From Planctomycetota bacterium (GTDB taxonomy: Bacteria; Planctomycetota; Phycisphaerae; UBA1845): a stretch of DNA of 7,162 nucleotides. A program made the translations under genes and the position numbers. Numbering within the stretch: position 1 is the stretch's first letter; each line of letters begins with the position of its first letter. The stretch lies in NCBI GenBank assembly GCA_022563055.1, contig JADFOB010000061.1:1-7162 (forward strand), given 5' to 3'. Below the pieces are notes generated by a model. That model worked only from the letters and a program-made list of their open reading frames with translations. It did not search any database and had not been told where the DNA came from. Positions 7,153 to 7,162 of the stretch are shown here, one piece after another.

Positions 7153-7162
7153 ATGAAGACGG
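7153..7162 (+). CDS. Possible start of a next gene (very partial)
   Basis: An ATG at 7153 opens a frame reading Met-Lys-Thr before the window ends. GGCGGA at 7141-7146 lies six bases upstream and could serve as a weak ribosome binding site. The same frame has no stop back to the end of the second prepilin gene, so GTG at 7084 or 7123 could also be the start. A further prepilin or secretion gene would fit the operon, and Met-Lys-Thr would suit a short basic leader. Nothing seen confirms it. Confidence 0.22.

Noticed and set aside
1..7162. tRNA, rRNA, CRISPR array, insertion sequence or attachment site
   Set aside because: Nearly all the window is coding; no regularly spaced direct repeats, transposase or RNA-gene signature was seen on either strand.

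Overview
The window is a GC-rich, densely packed, single-strand (+) gene cluster for a type IV pilus / type II secretion (T4P/T2SS) machine. Family resemblance points to a Gram-negative-type bacterium. The very large GspG-like prepilins with FTLVELL-type N-termini, the shared DPILYY-like motif and the tail of AGxDxxYGTxDDVxN type resemble those I associate with Planctomycetota (Phycisphaerae-like lineages). That placement is inference from protein style, not from a marker gene.

Layout: (1) 1-530, the C-terminal end of a GspE/PilB-family assembly ATPase cut by the window edge. (2) 530-1663, a complete PilT-type retraction ATPase. (3) 1663-3468, a complete second GspE/PilB ATPase with a tandem-motif MshEN-like N-terminal domain. 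(4) 3488-4732, the inner-membrane platform protein GspF/PilC. (5) 4787-5911 and (6) 5951-6988, two large paralogous GspG-like prepilins. (7) 6989-7162, a short tail with two perfect hairpins and possibly the start of another gene. No gene runs on the minus strand; long antisense frames are shadows. There is no gene-free stretch over 300 bases.

How the genes work together: the two GspE/PilB ATPases would power polymerisation of pilin subunits through the GspF/PilC platform. PilT would power disassembly. The two prepilins would be cleaved and methylated by a prepilin peptidase (not in this window) and form or cap the pseudopilus or pilus. The three ATPases are joined by TGATG stop/start overlaps, which implies translational coupling. 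GspF and the prepilins each have their own Shine-Dalgarno site. No promoter is visible inside the window, so transcription probably starts upstream of position 1.

The families are well known, so this is not a wholly new system. The most unusual points are two extension-type ATPases flanking a PilT beside one platform gene, and two GspG-like prepilins whose GspG hallmarks are pushed apart by long insertions.
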